Assembly (NCBI GenBank): GCA_010405405.1
Contig: MU004236.1
Span: forward strand, 1,060,070 to 1,124,069
Length of the DNA stretch: 64,000 nucleotides
Reading direction: 5' to 3'
Source of the DNA: Microthyrium microscopicum
Taxonomy: Eukaryota; Ascomycota; Dothideomycetes; Microthyriales; Microthyriaceae
Below are positions 46,332-58,316 of the stretch, piece after piece. A program made the translations under genes and the position numbers. Each line of letters starts with the position of its first letter. Within the stretch, counting starts at the first letter, position 1. The notes under the pieces are model-generated. The model did no database searches and had not been told where the DNA came from. It was given only the letters and a program-made list of their open reading frames with translations.

Positions 46332-48250
46332 CTAACGTGTACGCCGGAAACTCCGCATGAACTCGTCAGTTGGATCAGTTCCAGATCGCCAGTCGCCGCC
46401 GTCCATGGCCTTTTGTGCTTTTTGAGCTTCTTTGACCTTGGCTTGTAGGAGTGAAGCGTCCATATCGATCTTTTGTAGTTGCATGAGATGAGAGTTGAGG
46501 ACACGGACCACATTGGATAGCTAGCTGGTATTAGTGACTGCTTATATGCGATCGAGATCCTGAGACTTACTGGATCATCAGTTCCTTTAGTGTTATTCAA
46601 TAGACTGCTGACTGCGTTGATTTCTTCTATCACATCTACGAGATCCTTGTTGAGGCCATCGAGGCGATCAGTAAGCTTCTCAGCGAGTTTGAATCTGACC
46701 TATTGTTAGTATGATCCTTTTTAAATCATGGGAAAAACATACGTTCGTTCTCTCTCCACATCGGTACCAGTAGAATCACCGCTGAGACCAGCCTTCATTA
46801 TCAAATCATCAGCGTCCTTTTCGTACTTATCTAGCCACTGTTCTAGCTCTTCTTGATGGTTTTCGACAGAGGTCAATTGCCGTTCAACCTCACCAGCATC
46901 CCGCTCAGCCTGAAATGTCTTGGCCACTAACTTGCTGATCTTGTCGGCATTTGTAACGAGAACACGATCCCACTCTGCAACTTGTTCCGCCTGTTTTTGG
47001 AACTCTTTCTGATACTTTGTGAGATCGGTAGCCCAACGGGTCAGAATTTCATCCATGGACTTGTTCTTGAGACGTGAAGCAGTATTTTGACCGGGCAAGG
47101 GGCCCAATCCTGCAAGTGGCGGGAAGGCTGTCGATGCAGCCGGTGCAGGGGCAGGGTTGACGACGGGCGTGGTGGCTGCTGGTGCTGATACTGCTGGTGC
47201 ACTCGTTGCTGCTGTGTTCGTGGCTGCTGGCGCGGCTGGCTTGGCACCGAACAGGTTGCTTGTTGGTGCTGGGGCAGCGCTCGTGGCCGGTGAAGCTGCT
47301 GGTTTAGCCGCAAATAAAGATGGTGCTGCTCCAGTGGATGAAGCTGGAGCTTGGTTGAATAGTGACTTTTGGGCTGGGGCAGAAGTTGTAGCAGTGGTCG
47401 CAGCTGGGGCCGTGGTAGTGCCCGGAGCTGCTGGAGTTGCAGCACTTGATGTTGGACGATTGAACAGATTGGAGAGTGATGGTGCGGGTGCAGAATTTGA
47501 AGGTGCAGATGCAGGCGCTATAGCAGTAGTTTGTGCCTGAAAACTTAAGCCAGACTGGGTGGTCGCTGCTGGTGCCTGAAAGCTGAGTGTCTTGGTCTGC
47601 TGCGTCGCGGGGGTTTGTGAAGGGGTTGCTGCGGTGGAGGTTGGTGTTAATGCTTGTTTACTAGGAGCGGGCGTTGCTGCGGCTTTGTTAAAGCTGAAAG
47701 CATTGGCAGATCCAGGATTTGATGGAACAGCTCCAAATAGTGGTTTTGGACCACCACCTAGAGTTGGAGGGGGAGCAGCTGGCGTTGTAGAAGATGGTGC
47801 TTGGAACTTTGGGGCTGCCGGAGTTGTAGAGCCAGTATTGAAGAGCGATACGGGTTTATTGCCATCTGATGGTGTGGCTTTGGTCGCGAATGCTGAGGCA
47901 TTGGAACCAACTGCTCCAAAGATGCTCTTCGGGGCCTCTCCTGTTGAGCTGGCAGCTCCGAATGGATTGGCTGCAGGCGCGCTGGATGCGTCTGGTTTAT
48001 TGAAAGCAAATAGTCCTCCTGCGGACGGAGCAGGGGTATTCGCAGTGTTGCCAAATAGAGTTGATTTGGCCGGACCAGAGCTTGTAGGTGTTGAGCCAAA
48101 CAATGTACCAGCAGAAGTGGCTGGCGCAGCACCGAACAATGATTTGTTCTCAGTTGAAGATGCCGGAGGAGTATTAGCGGCGGCAGGAGTAGAGCCAAAG
48201 AGGCCTTTGCCGGCACTTCCACCAGCGGCGCCAAAGTTGAAGGCAGACAT
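46332..48250 (-). CDS. NSP1: Nucleoporin Nsp1 (FG-repeat, central channel)
   Basis: Three exons, 48250-46743, 46694-46571 and 46520-46332, give 606 residues. The first about 400 residues are a low-complexity FG domain with many LFG, FGA and FN units rich in Ala, Pro, Ser and Thr; this phase binds transport receptors. Residues of about 425-600 form the Nsp1_C coiled coil (from KSMDEILTRWATDLTKYQ to DPLSNVVRVLNSHLMQLQ). This coiled coil joins Nup49/Nup57 in the channel complex and Nup82 on the cytoplasmic side. I start at MSAFNFG (48250) because the frame upstream is untranslated-like and FG proteins of this family begin this way. The second intron has a textbook TACTAAC branch site. A head-to-head gene lies at 48746. 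Confidence 0.9.
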
Positions 48251-48745
48251 CGTGAGGTTGATGGATTGAAGGTTGCGGAGGGTCGAGAGACAGCAGCGCG
48301 CGGCTGTGAGAAGAGAAACTGAAAAAGTCGACAGTACAGGCGATACGAAAAAGGTTTGCGTATTTCGGTTTGATGCTAGGTTGTGTTGGGACAAGGAATT
48401 TGGCGGTTGGGTTGAAGGTTTTACGAAGAACTGAAGTGCAACGCGCTTTGATGTTCAAGACGTTGGTCGCGAGGCAGGCAAGAAGCAAGCTCCAACAAGG
48501 AAGGAGCGAACTGCTAAAATGGCAAGAACCAGTCAGCGTCAAGGTAGGAACGTTGAGAGCCAATGGCATATTGCCAAGACATTTCTACTTCTCATCTCCA
48601 GGTCCCAAGACAAGGCAGACTACACAGCACAACTTGTTAGGAACTACTTCCCAATCGTCCTTATAAATCACCCTGTGTCCAATATCTCCTCTTCTTCTCA
48701 TGCCCAACAATTTCCTTCTTTGACAACTTCGTATTTGACCTCACT
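48251..48745. promoter_or_regulatory. Bidirectional promoter region NSP1 / Laa2-like
   Basis: Shared 495-base interval between two divergent starts. Pyrimidine-rich tracts lie near each start. I did not identify a defined factor site. Confidence 0.5.
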
Positions 48746-50431
48746 ATGGCTGATGAGACATTATCCCCTCCTCGTAAGAGCGTCGAGCTCCAAGACCCCG
48801 GAGCCCATAATTTAGGTACAACTTTCAATCCACAATTCACAATTCCCAACTGACTCGACAAGACTCCTCAGATGAGAGCAGTGATCAATTCACCGACGCC
48901 TCCGAAGGCAGAAGACGAGCTCCCTCACAGTCGTCCCAACGTTCAGCCCGATCTCCTATTCCCGTGACTCGGGTCGAACGTGTTGATGACGAGCCGGCCT
49001 ACGGAGAAGTTCCTGGAACCGATGCATACAATAAGCGCACTTTTGACGCTGTTCCCGACGAAGTCGAAGTCATTAGTCGCAGCAGAAGTGCCTCTCGAGT
49101 CAATCTCTCAGACCGCCCACGAACGCCTAGCGAAATGCCCATCCCCAAGATCGTTGCCCTGAAAATCGACCCTGACCAGCCTGCTTATGGCGATGTCCCT
49201 GGCACCGATGCATATGAGAAGAGAAGGGCAGATGCTGTTCCGGATGTTATTCTCAAGAGCCCAGATTCTGGTCAAGCAGAAAACAATCCCTTCAGGTCTA
49301 CCAAGACAGAGTCATCCGGTATGTGATAGTATTTTATGCCACCCAACCGCATTTTGACGGTACAAGGATCGCCAACTGCGTCATTATATAGATCTCCCCT
49401 CGAAGGCCATTCCCGCAACCAATCTCATGCCAGCCCCATAGATATCTCGACCGATAATCCCGCCATCGCCGATGCCGCCTCTAACGACGACGCACACGAT
49501 GATACGGGATTTGGTGATGACTTTGATGACTTTGAGGAAGGAGAGGCGGGTGATGATGATGACTTTGGGGATTTTGATGATGGGTTCCAAGAGGGTGAGG
49601 CGGCGGAGGGCGTGGATGTACCATCTAGTCTTCCTGCTGTAGTCAATCCCCCACCCCCTTGGGTAATAGTAAGCTACACTATCCTAAAATCTTCGTGTCT
49701 ATATATGTGAAGCTGACCTATTTCCCAAGCCTGCTTTTGACTGGAGCGAAATCGATAGCATCGACGAAATAACCGCCGCCCTTGGCCCATACACCGACAA
49801 ACTTTATCCCGATGCATCACTCATATCTGCCTTGCAGCCACCCTCACCTCCACCTCATACATTTCTTTCCGATCGCCGCCTCTCCCTCTACCAACAGTTA
49901 GTAGCACCGCCTCCCCTCGCACCACCGAACTGGCTACGCTCCCGCATCCGTCGCCTCTTCTTGGTATCCCTTGGCGTTCCCGTTGATCTAGACGAAATCC
50001 TCCCAGCTTCTAAACAAAAGAAGCTCATCCTCCCCTCCTTCGCCTCCCCCCGTGGCTCCACCGACAGCCGCCGCTCGCCCAACCCGACAGCCCGACTCAA
50101 AGGCGCCAACGATAGCAGCGTTAGCGTCGACTCTTGGGGCAATGATCTTACACGACGCAACAGCAGCCGTCGGCCGCGAGAAGTCGACTCGGAACCCACA
50201 TTTGAATCAGCAGAAGCCGTGCGATTGGGCGCGACAACAATAGAAGCGCTAGCAGGAATGGGAGACGAGGAGTTGCAAGCGCATGTGAAGCGAGTAGAGG
50301 AGATGGGAGAGCGGGCTAGAGAGGCTCTTGGGTACTGGGAGCGGAGGAGGGAGGGCGCAGTCAAGGAGAAGGAGGCGTTTGAGGGGGTGATTGAGAATCT
50401 GGTGAAGCATGCGCGGAAGGTGCGGAAGTGA
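48746..50431 (+). CDS. Laa2-like (DUF5102) clathrin-adaptor accessory protein
   Basis: Four exons, 48746-48815, 48863-49318, 49367-49668 and 49730-50431, give 509 residues. The centre is very acidic and contains the FGDFDDGFQE type of motif (also DDFDDFEEGE) that binds the AP-1 gamma-ear. The C-terminal part starts with FDWSEIDSIDEITAALGPY and ends in a helical KR/E-rich segment. Yeast Laa2 (YBL010C) links Laa1 to AP-1 at the trans-Golgi/endosome, and fungal homologues carry DUF5102; I infer this role from motif type and layout. The N-terminal part holds a tandem motif, PAYGEVPGTDAY and PAYGDVPGTDAY, each followed by KR and DAVPD. The donor after exon 3 may be GTAATA at 49663 instead of GTAAGC at 49669; both keep the frame. 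Confidence 0.6.
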
Positions 50432-51604
50432 TGGGTGACTAGTAGACGATATTGTAGCTGTCATGGCATGTTCAGTTGGCGTGAAAGCCAAGACTCATGC
50501 ATATTGAGACTAGATAATTTATTACACATTACATGGTGATCTATTGATTTTCGCGTGATGGCGATGTAATATAGACATATTACTAGCTTTGAAGTTGTAC
50601 CAGATGATAGGCAGCAGGTGGACATGATTAGATGATACTCTTTCATCAAGTTTGACCTTGGAGTAAGAATATATGCTTTTATTTATATCGCATCTGATGG
50701 CCAATAGAGTATATGATATCAGTATATCAGCAATCATCGAGAATGTCCAGAGGCTGTCTGTACTAGGTGGTTTGATGATGGATTCGTACCCTTCAATCTG
50801 GGAGCGTTTGAGGGATTATTAGTAGCGGGCACGAGACGAAACGGCGAAGAGCATGCTGTGGATCAGCAATAATCTGGGGGGCTGAAGTTAGCGATAGATG
50901 ACGAGAATGGCCTGAAAATTACAGGGATGGGCTGAGTAAGTATATGCTAGCTTTATATGGCTTAGTTGGTTCATACGCAGAAGGTACGATGGGAAATGGT
51001 CGATACTCATCTCTCCTCATCAGATTGGTGTAAGATGAGCTTTTAATGTATCGCCGCCGATGTGGGATACATTACTGAAATCGGGTCTTTAACAGGAAGA
51101 AACAAAGGAGCAGTTTGCAAGGTGGTTATTTATGTCATGTCCATAATGAATGGATGAATGAATGCAGGGGGTCAGCGCCGAGGAGGAGTGGCCCACCAAG
51201 AAACATGATGGTTGAAGTTCAGTGCTCACCTTACTGTCGGAGCACTCAGCAAACCAGCCAAACTCTTTCGCCAGCCAACCCAACGAGGAGCTGGTCCTGG
51301 AACCCTCTCCCCAAGATGACTTGCAACGCGTCCACTCATTCAAAACTAGCCCACGCCGCCCTTTACTCTCCCTATTCCTTTCAACTGATCTCCTCCAACC
51401 TTTTATCATCAGTTGCATTCTCACCACCTTCGCCTCACCACCAACACGCGACGCTGCATCCTGAATAATTTAGACTACTAGCCTTGCTGGCCTCACTGCC
51501 TGCTACAACTAAAAAATAATACTAAAGCTGCCTCGCCCTTGGTTCTGCCAACACCAACTTCAAACTCTTATTCAACCTAAATCCATCTACATCCATCAAG
51601 AACA
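50432..51604. other. Intergenic, no supported gene
   Basis: About 1.2 kb between tandem plus-strand genes. Short frames on both strands lack domains. The 51300-51600 part is pyrimidine-rich, as is typical of a leader and promoter of the downstream gene. Confidence 0.4.
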
Positions 51605-52403
51605 ATGGCTCCATCATCAAATACAGCTACAAATGGCAAGGGTAAATCTAAAATAATTACCTTACATCTACGAGACGAACTGCTACGAAAGTTTCCTTAT
51701 GAAGCCACACCTTCAGCAATTCCATCATCGCCATCAAGTTCCAATGTCGACTCTACTGCCCAGGCAACTGCCACAGCCAACACACCTGATCCATCAGCGA
51801 GTGCATCAGGATTGCTCGCTCCACCAAACCCTATGAAGCGCAAAGGCATCCCTGGCCCAAAACCAGGCATGAAGCGAACTTCATCGCAGGCAAACATCGA
51901 TGGCCTGCCAAAACCTAGAGGAAAGCCAGGACCAAAAAAGAAAATGCGAGTGTACGTTTCTTTTAGTTTAACAACTTCTATTTGCTAACCTCTTTTGTAG
52001 GGATAATGTCAACGGCACCCTCGTCCCCGTCAACGCGCCCAAACTCAATCCTAAAGCCAGCGCTGGTGCTATCAACGCCAACCTACGTGCTTTGGATCGC
52101 ACCGGCAAGCCATGTCGTCGATGGACACGCGCTCCCTTTACAATCAAGAGCTTCACTGGTCAGGCCTGGGCCTCTGGATCATGGGGTGCTTCTAAACGAC
52201 CAGCTACACCAGTTGATGAGAATGGCAACCCGATTAATGGCGACAAGAGTGATGCGAGTGCGACACCCAGTGAAGCCGCTACCAAGCAGCATCAAGACAG
52301 CAGTGCTCTGCCAAGTGAGAAGAGTGTCAATGGCGATGCAGACACACCAATGCCGACTATTGCAGAAGCGGTTGCGAGTTCTCCAGCTCTAATTGCAGCA
52401 TAG
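51605..52403 (+). CDS. IES4: INO80 chromatin-remodelling complex subunit Ies4
   Basis: Two exons, 51605-51951 and 52001-52403, joined at phase 2 (donor GTACGT, branch GCTAAC), give 249 residues. Ies4 is a fungal-specific subunit of the nuclear INO80 nucleosome remodeller, and its yeast form is a target of checkpoint kinase phosphorylation. Recognisable blocks are KRKGIPGPKPGMKR, KPRGKPGPKKKMR, AGAINANLRALDRTGKPCRR and KSFTGQAWASGSW, in the order known for filamentous-fungal Ies4. The protein is basic in the middle and Ser/Ala-rich at the ends. There is no catalytic domain, as expected for this family. Length is normal for the filamentous form and longer than the 116-residue yeast protein. Confidence 0.8.
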
Positions 52404-53405
52404 ACCTATGCCAGGTGATGGCTATCTTCTTGGTTCGGACCGTGTGTTGGATTATTTGCATTGGGTATATGTACGGCATGATGATTTGATTTAGCATTAG
52501 CATTGTTAGGCGTTCTGGGAACCTGGCAGACACTCGTATGTCTAGTAGTCGGAATCACTAGCTGGGACACTCGGATTATGTTTCCTGTGTGGGCTTTAGT
52601 GCGTGTACAATAGCTTCAAAATAGAAGATTCGGGCCGCTAAAACTCAGAACCAATGTTCCCGTCAAGATCAGAGTTGAAGTCGTATAGTTCAGCATACAA
52701 ATGTACAGCCAGAATAGTGCGAAGGGCGTCGCCAAAGACTTTTGGCTTTTGCCTTTACACTAAAATATATCCCTCCAAATTCGAACTCATAAAAAATGAA
52801 GAAAACATTGGATATGAAGCAATCACGATGCAGATGGCGGTTTAGTCAGTCTCATAATCTGGTTGAGAGGGGAAAATAATGCAGGCGCGCATCACTCATC
52901 CACAGCTGCACCTCCAACTCCACGTCTTTAGCTCCCAGCAGCACGATATACAACTCCTCTTTCCCCCTGCCTACCCTTTCGCTCTCCTCCAATACCTGCA
53001 TTCAGCAGATACTTCTCGAGCTTGTTTTTCTTCTACCTTTGGGAACCGATAGCTCTGGCCCTTCGTGACGACCTCAGACACTCGCCGCTACAACTACTAG
53101 TATTGAACTCTCCCGATATCCGGCCGTTTTCCAGCTTTCACGGGACTTTAATCCTACCGCTGGCTATTTCCTTTGACCTTGCTAAGACATTGACACCTTT
53201 TCAAGCCGTCTTAGCTTCAGGGCCCAATTTACTTAGGCCAATAACCCTTATACATGCTCAATCGTCGATACCTTCTCCCATAACGCCGCCATCTCGCACG
53301 CCGCTGCCTCAAGGCATCCTTCCAAAAGTTGTGCCCGCCTTCGGGCGCCACAACAGATCAACTCCTTTCTACAATAAATCTGAGCATTAGTCGCTGCCAA
53401 GGCAA
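52404..53405. other. Intergenic promoter and leader
   Basis: One kilobase before the Vid30 start. The last 500 bases are pyrimidine-rich, with CTC/TTC runs typical of a fungal 5' leader. No gene seen. Confidence 0.4.
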
Positions 53406-55976
53406 ATGTCAAATCAACCCCCGCAACCGCCAGGCGGACCACAGGGCAATAGCAACAATGGTAACAGCAGTCACCCATCATACACTCCTGGACCACTGTA
53501 CAATAGAAGATCTTCATACGCCAGTGTTGTTGCAGGTGCTGGGTTACCTGATCCATATTTACCAAGCTCGTTCCAGTCACCATCTCCATTTCAAGCAGCG
53601 TTAGGAGGCTCTCGTCTTTCTTTGCCACAACCTTCTCCATCTTCTTCATATCCGCCACCTAATCACAATACCTGGGACCATACAAGAAACAGATCTGTAG
53701 ACATGGCGGAGAGGTCGATGCCATGGCATCGTCCTTCGGGTCTATCAACCTCTGCGCCGGGCGACAATGCAAATGCGCGTTCGAAGGGCGAAAGCACCGG
53801 TTTCTTCATACCCTCATACTTGCAAGGATCGCGATATGCCGATAAACTTGTTGAGGAAGCGCGCAACCGTGACAAAATAGTCCAAGATACAAGATCATCA
53901 CCGTATAACTCTGCCCCTGGCTCTCTTTCCACCTCCTCATCCAGTGCCAATCTTCAATCCAGGTTTACTTCACACCGGGGTCTCAACCATGAAATCGTGG
54001 AACATGCGCCTAGACCTGTATACCCAGCTGACAGCAGTGACAATAGTCCTCCGCCGCCGTTGCCGACTCGGTTCAGCGAGACTGATCGGAATCCTATGCT
54101 TGAACTACATAACGATGGCCTGGTAGTCAAGCTTACCAATCCACCTAGACGTACAGGCGACGAAGCAAGCAGTATCAGGGCAGATCATCCAATTCCCAGA
54201 ATGGCAGGAGTCTATTACTATGAAGTCAAGCTACAAGGCACTTCAAGAGGCGCCACATCCCAAGGGTATGAACATGGCCTCCATCTTCTTCATCTCGATT
54301 CTTCAGATGCGTTTTATAATTCCAACCAAGGTTCCTCTAACATTTCGAATAACAGAAGTATGGTCGGCATCGGCTTCAGTGGCGCGTCGGCTACTCTAAA
54401 CCGCTTACCAGGCTGGGAACCAAACTCATGGGCTTATCATGGTGATGACGGCAATATCTATGCGGCTCGCGATCAAGGCAAAGCTTATGGCCACAAATTT
54501 GGCAAGGGCGATACAGTTGGGTGCGGAATCAACTTTCGAACTAAAACAGCTTTTTTCACGAGAAATGGTGTTTTATGCGGTAAGTGGAATACTATAATTC
54601 TCACTAGTCAGGATCTTGTCACCTTTTGTCTTGCTTTGAAGTAGCTAACATTTCTCAAGGCTCTGCATTTCGAGACATTAAGCTGGATAAGCTCTATCCT
54701 ATTATCGGGATGAAAAATCAGAATGAGGTGGTTGAGGCCAATTTTGGTCATAAGCCGTTCATCTTCGACATTGATGAATACTATAACGCAAGTTTTGAGT
54801 GAAGGCTGGCTCTAGGATACATGTACTAACTTCCTTTTAGAAAGAGAAAGCAGTTGTGATGGACGAAGTCAAGAAAGCTAATACCGCAAATCTCGCCCCT
54901 CCGCTCACGGAACATGAACTCATCCATAAACTAATCCAACAATACTTATCACACGATGGCTATACTGAAACAGCCAAAGCCTTTGCAAACGAAGTAGCGA
55001 AAGAGAATGATGCATTAGCCTCCAATCACGACGGACCGGCAGATGAGCCTCGAAAGGTCATCGAGCCACAAGAGGACGAAGATGCCATCCTACGACAAAG
55101 TATATACTTCACAAATTCTCCTCTTCTATCTTGTATCCTCGCTAACCAGTTCTTTTCAGAAATCCGATCGGCGATTCTTCATGGCGATATCGAAGCCGCA
55201 CTTAGACTCTGCGACGCTCATTACCCAGCCGTCCTCCGCAAACACGATCTCATCTACTTCCGCCTCCGCTGCCGCAAATTCATCGAAATGGTCCGCCTCT
55301 CCACCAGCTCCACCGACCACCCCTCTGGCCCCTCGCCTCTTTCCGAGCGCCGCCAGGGCAAAAAAGCATCCCGTGGTTCTGGGCACTCGTATGACCACCA
55401 CGGCGTCTTTGATCACCAGATGGAACTCGATGACTCGACCACCGCACCGCCTGCTAATGGCAACACTGGCGCACCCACCACATGGGACGCGAACACCGGC
55501 GCTATGGATACCGGTGCTATGGACACTAGCGAAGACGCCGCTTCCCTTAACATGCCCTCAGATGCACCGGCCGTCAGCGAAACAGACCTCATTGAATACG
55601 GGACGAATCTACGCACTGAGTGGGCTGCGGATCCGAGGCCAGAGGTGCAGAGGGAGTTGGAGGGAACACTGGCGCTTATGGTGTATCCGAATCCGAGGGA
55701 GAGTAGTTTAAGGGAGTTGTTGGAAGATAGCGGGAGGGCCAAGTTGGCGGAGGACTTGAATAGTGCTATTCTGGGTAAGTCGTAATCCAACAGTGCATTG
55801 TGATTATGAGATATTGTTGCTGATTGGTTGTGCGTGTAGTATCACAGGGCAAGGCATCAAGTTCCGCGCTGGAGAAACTCGTTCAGCAGACGGAAGTTAT
55901 GCTCGCTGATCTCGGTGATGATGGCGGCCCGGGCGCTTTTCTCAATCTGCGGTCTGATTTTCTGAGACCGGAGTAG
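53406..55976 (+). CDS. VID30: GID/CTLH ubiquitin ligase subunit Vid30/Gid1
   Basis: RanBPM-type scaffold of the GID (CTLH) E3 ubiquitin ligase, which in yeast destroys gluconeogenic enzymes. Exons: 53406-54265, 54356-54579, 54660-54791 (or 54787), 54845 (or 54841)-55099, 55160-55774 and 55840-55976, about 740 residues. A 200-residue Pro/Ser-rich N-terminus precedes a SPRY domain (YYYEVKLQG, then MVGIGFSG and INFRTKTAFFTRNG). It is followed by LisH (ELIHKLIQQYLSHDGYTETA), CTLH (IRSAILHGDIEAAL) and a CRA-like end. Intron 3 is unclear: GT at 54792 needs acceptor AAAG at 54844, while a GC donor (GCAAGT at 54788) fits the strong TTTTAG acceptor at 54840. Intron 1 (90 bases) is stop-free and in frame, so it could be retained. 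Confidence 0.85.
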
Positions 55977-57128
55977 GAAAACGGCCGCCGCTTTAGACTG
56001 CATCTTTGGTATCTCTGGCAGGATTGGCTTTGGCAAACCTACGATAGTAAGCTTTCAGATTCACTATGTGTGTGACTTTTGTGTGTTGATGCGTCTAACG
56101 ATCCTGTGAATAGGACAGTCAATGATGGAGAAGAAGTGGTGTAAGATGAAAAAAACATGGAGGTTGAGGAAGTGGCTGAAGGAGAGTCAGCTGGCCATGG
56201 ACTTGCAGTGGGTGTCGGCGGGAAGGAGGAGTAGTCGTTAGTTGGTGTTGGTCTTGTTGTTGTTAGATGGGCGCACTTGAAGAATGTTGACGGGTGGGTG
56301 CTGCGTTGGAGGGCGTGGACGATACTCTGCTCTTTGTATAGTCGTCGTTGGGTGTTTTGTATCGTTAGCATGGGATGGGTAGATCATTGTAGTAATTCTA
56401 TTCGTTTGATAGATCGGTGCGTATAAGGCTGTGATGAAGTGTGGTGTAGGTAGGTGGGAATGGGTTGAAAGTGTTCTGCTGGATACGGAATCAGAGTAGA
56501 GTATGGTGTAGAATCGTAATGCTTTTCTGCCAATTCGAATCATATACATGGAGGGAGCTCTTTGTAAGTACCTATCCTCAGATGCTAGAGGCTATAGTCA
56601 TATGGAATTGCGTAGGCGTTATAGATGGCCATGACAACTGTAGGACGGAATAAATGGCGCGCTCCCATCAGCTTCGTTGGCTCATATCCGCTATATTATG
56701 GTATGAACTACTTCATTTCCTATCGGCGGCGAAGAAATAGGTATGAAATAGCGTACCTTGGGTGTTAGAATTGTGATATTTGAAAAGGTGTAGAGTGGAA
56801 GCCTTTTATTTCATCGACCCATTGCATTGAGAATATCAAGTGATAGTATCTGGTTTTACAATGTCCCTATCGTCTAGTTAAAGCCAACAAACCTGGAGGT
56901 ATTTACGCTTTCAGGCACGCAAACATTAAGGAGATAGCATAATGCATGATTAAGACAGAGTGAACAATTGGATAACGCTCTGGCTATATAGCTTTAGTCA
57001 TAAAGTAGGATACAAGCGAATATGAATGTCTCAGTCCCAGCTCTTGAAGCATGTCAACGGTATTGATGCCTATCCAAAAGTGGTTTTCCCTCTCAAGGCC
57101 CTCATGAGAGGTCTCCTCAAGATCTGTT
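55977..57128. other. Intergenic, no supported gene
   Basis: About 1.1 kb between the Vid30 stop and the stop of a hypothetical gene. Frames at 56039-56371 and 56238-56549 (minus) are low-complexity chance frames. No RNA gene or repeat seen. Confidence 0.4.
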
Positions 57129-57734
57129 TCACGGCATTTCAGTAGTCTCTGCCTCAATAGGATCCGCACCACCAATTGGTTCATCAGCATCCTCCGTAAC
57201 ATCTGGTTCATCAGCGTCCTCAATAGCAATCGGTTCAGCCTGCAAAAAGCCACACGCCTTGATGGTAGCCGGGTCACTGATTTGCCGCTTGGCGATTCTG
57301 TCTTGGAGAGTTCTCTTATCAAATGCCTTGTATGAGTTGGCATCCTGAAAGAGTTTGTGGACACGGCAAGTGTAGACACTATATTGTCGTACTGTTCCTC
57401 CGGTTTGGAGAGAAAAGCTCCCAACTTTCCCCATCTCGTACCATTCTTTAGACTCGGTTTCAACTTGATGATGGTTCATCAAGACTTTTGCTGCCTCCTC
57501 TTGAGTTTGGTTGACGATCTGGGCTTGAGGGAAGCGAAACAAGTTGGGGGTTTTTGGCAATCTGTCACGGTAATGTATAGGTTTTGCTGGATCGACGAGT
57601 TCGAAAAGGATACGTTTTGCGTTCCTGTGAGGCATGACAACGACCCACTCCTCTATATCGGGCCCGGCCGGTGGGATCGGTGAGAGTGGCGAGGCTTCTG
57701 AGATGGGTGCGGCTGCCCAGTTCGAGTTGTTCAT
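57129..57734 (-). CDS. Hypothetical protein, acidic C-terminus
   Basis: Single open frame; from the ATG at 57734 it encodes 201 residues, and an ATG at 57812 would add 26. I recognise no domain. The middle part (EWVVVMPHRNAKRILFELVD, later EWYEMGKVGSFSLQTGG) has a folded-protein composition. The C-terminus is acidic with a short imperfect duplication of EDADEP, mirrored in the DNA as two copies of GGTTCATCAGC near 57180 and 57207. There is no signal peptide or membrane segment. It may be a species-restricted gene. Confidence is modest because only frame length and composition support it. Confidence 0.4.
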   Translation of the reverse strand: MNNSNWAAAPISEASPLSPIPPAGPDIEEWVVVMPHRNAKRILFELVDPAKPIHYRDRLPKTPNLFRFPQAQIVNQTQEEAAKVLMNHHQVETESKEWYEMGKVGSFSLQTGGTVRQYSVYTCRVHKLFQDANSYKAFDKRTLQDRIAKRQISDPATIKACGFLQAEPIAIEDADEPDVTEDADEPIGGADPIEAETTEMP

Positions 57735-58316
57735 CGTGTCGGCTTGAGCTCGATGGTTGATTATCAGTAGGCGGAAATGTTTACAGACTTGACAGACAAC
57801 GAAATCTGACAAGCGCTGTCATACTGACTTTGGGTTGTTCTTTCCCCTTGGCGTCTCCGCTGGAAAAGTCAGGCGTATACCGCCCATCATACTTGCCTGC
57901 ACCGAGAAGTGGCCTGCTTGCCCATCGCCACCTTCATCGACCCTTGTGTCTGTTCAAACGAAAACCGATAACACCTTGGAGCGCAATACTTGATGTACGG
58001 TGAAGATGGTAGACCGGAATTCTCAGTATAAAATTACAATCAGAGCAGACACGCCTGAAAAGTCTTCCCGCAGTCAATACTTAGAATGCCTATCGCATTT
58101 CGTAGCGTCCATAGCACTCAAATAGTAAATGACTTTTCTGGGAGCCATCGAGTGTGATGCGAGCTGATGCGATGGGAGATGGGTAGGCATCGAGTGCGAT
58201 GGAGAAACGATAATTTCGGGTTCATCGGCGGTTCATCGCGAGATGTGTGATTTCACAAAGGAAGATTTACCACAGACATGACAGTACATGACAGTACATG
58301 ACGCCACAAAAGGCAG
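57735..58316. other. Intergenic, no supported gene
   Basis: About 0.6 kb between the hypothetical gene and the degenerate regulator. It contains a short direct repeat near 58150-58200 (GATGGGAGATGGGTAGGCATCGAG region) and the doublet ACATGACAGT at 58275-58297. No gene seen. Confidence 0.35.

Noticed and set aside
47592-48269. 225-codon plus-strand frame opposite NSP1
   Set aside because: It is the mirror of the Ala/Pro/Ser-rich FG repeats; low-complexity coding DNA commonly leaves such open antisense frames.
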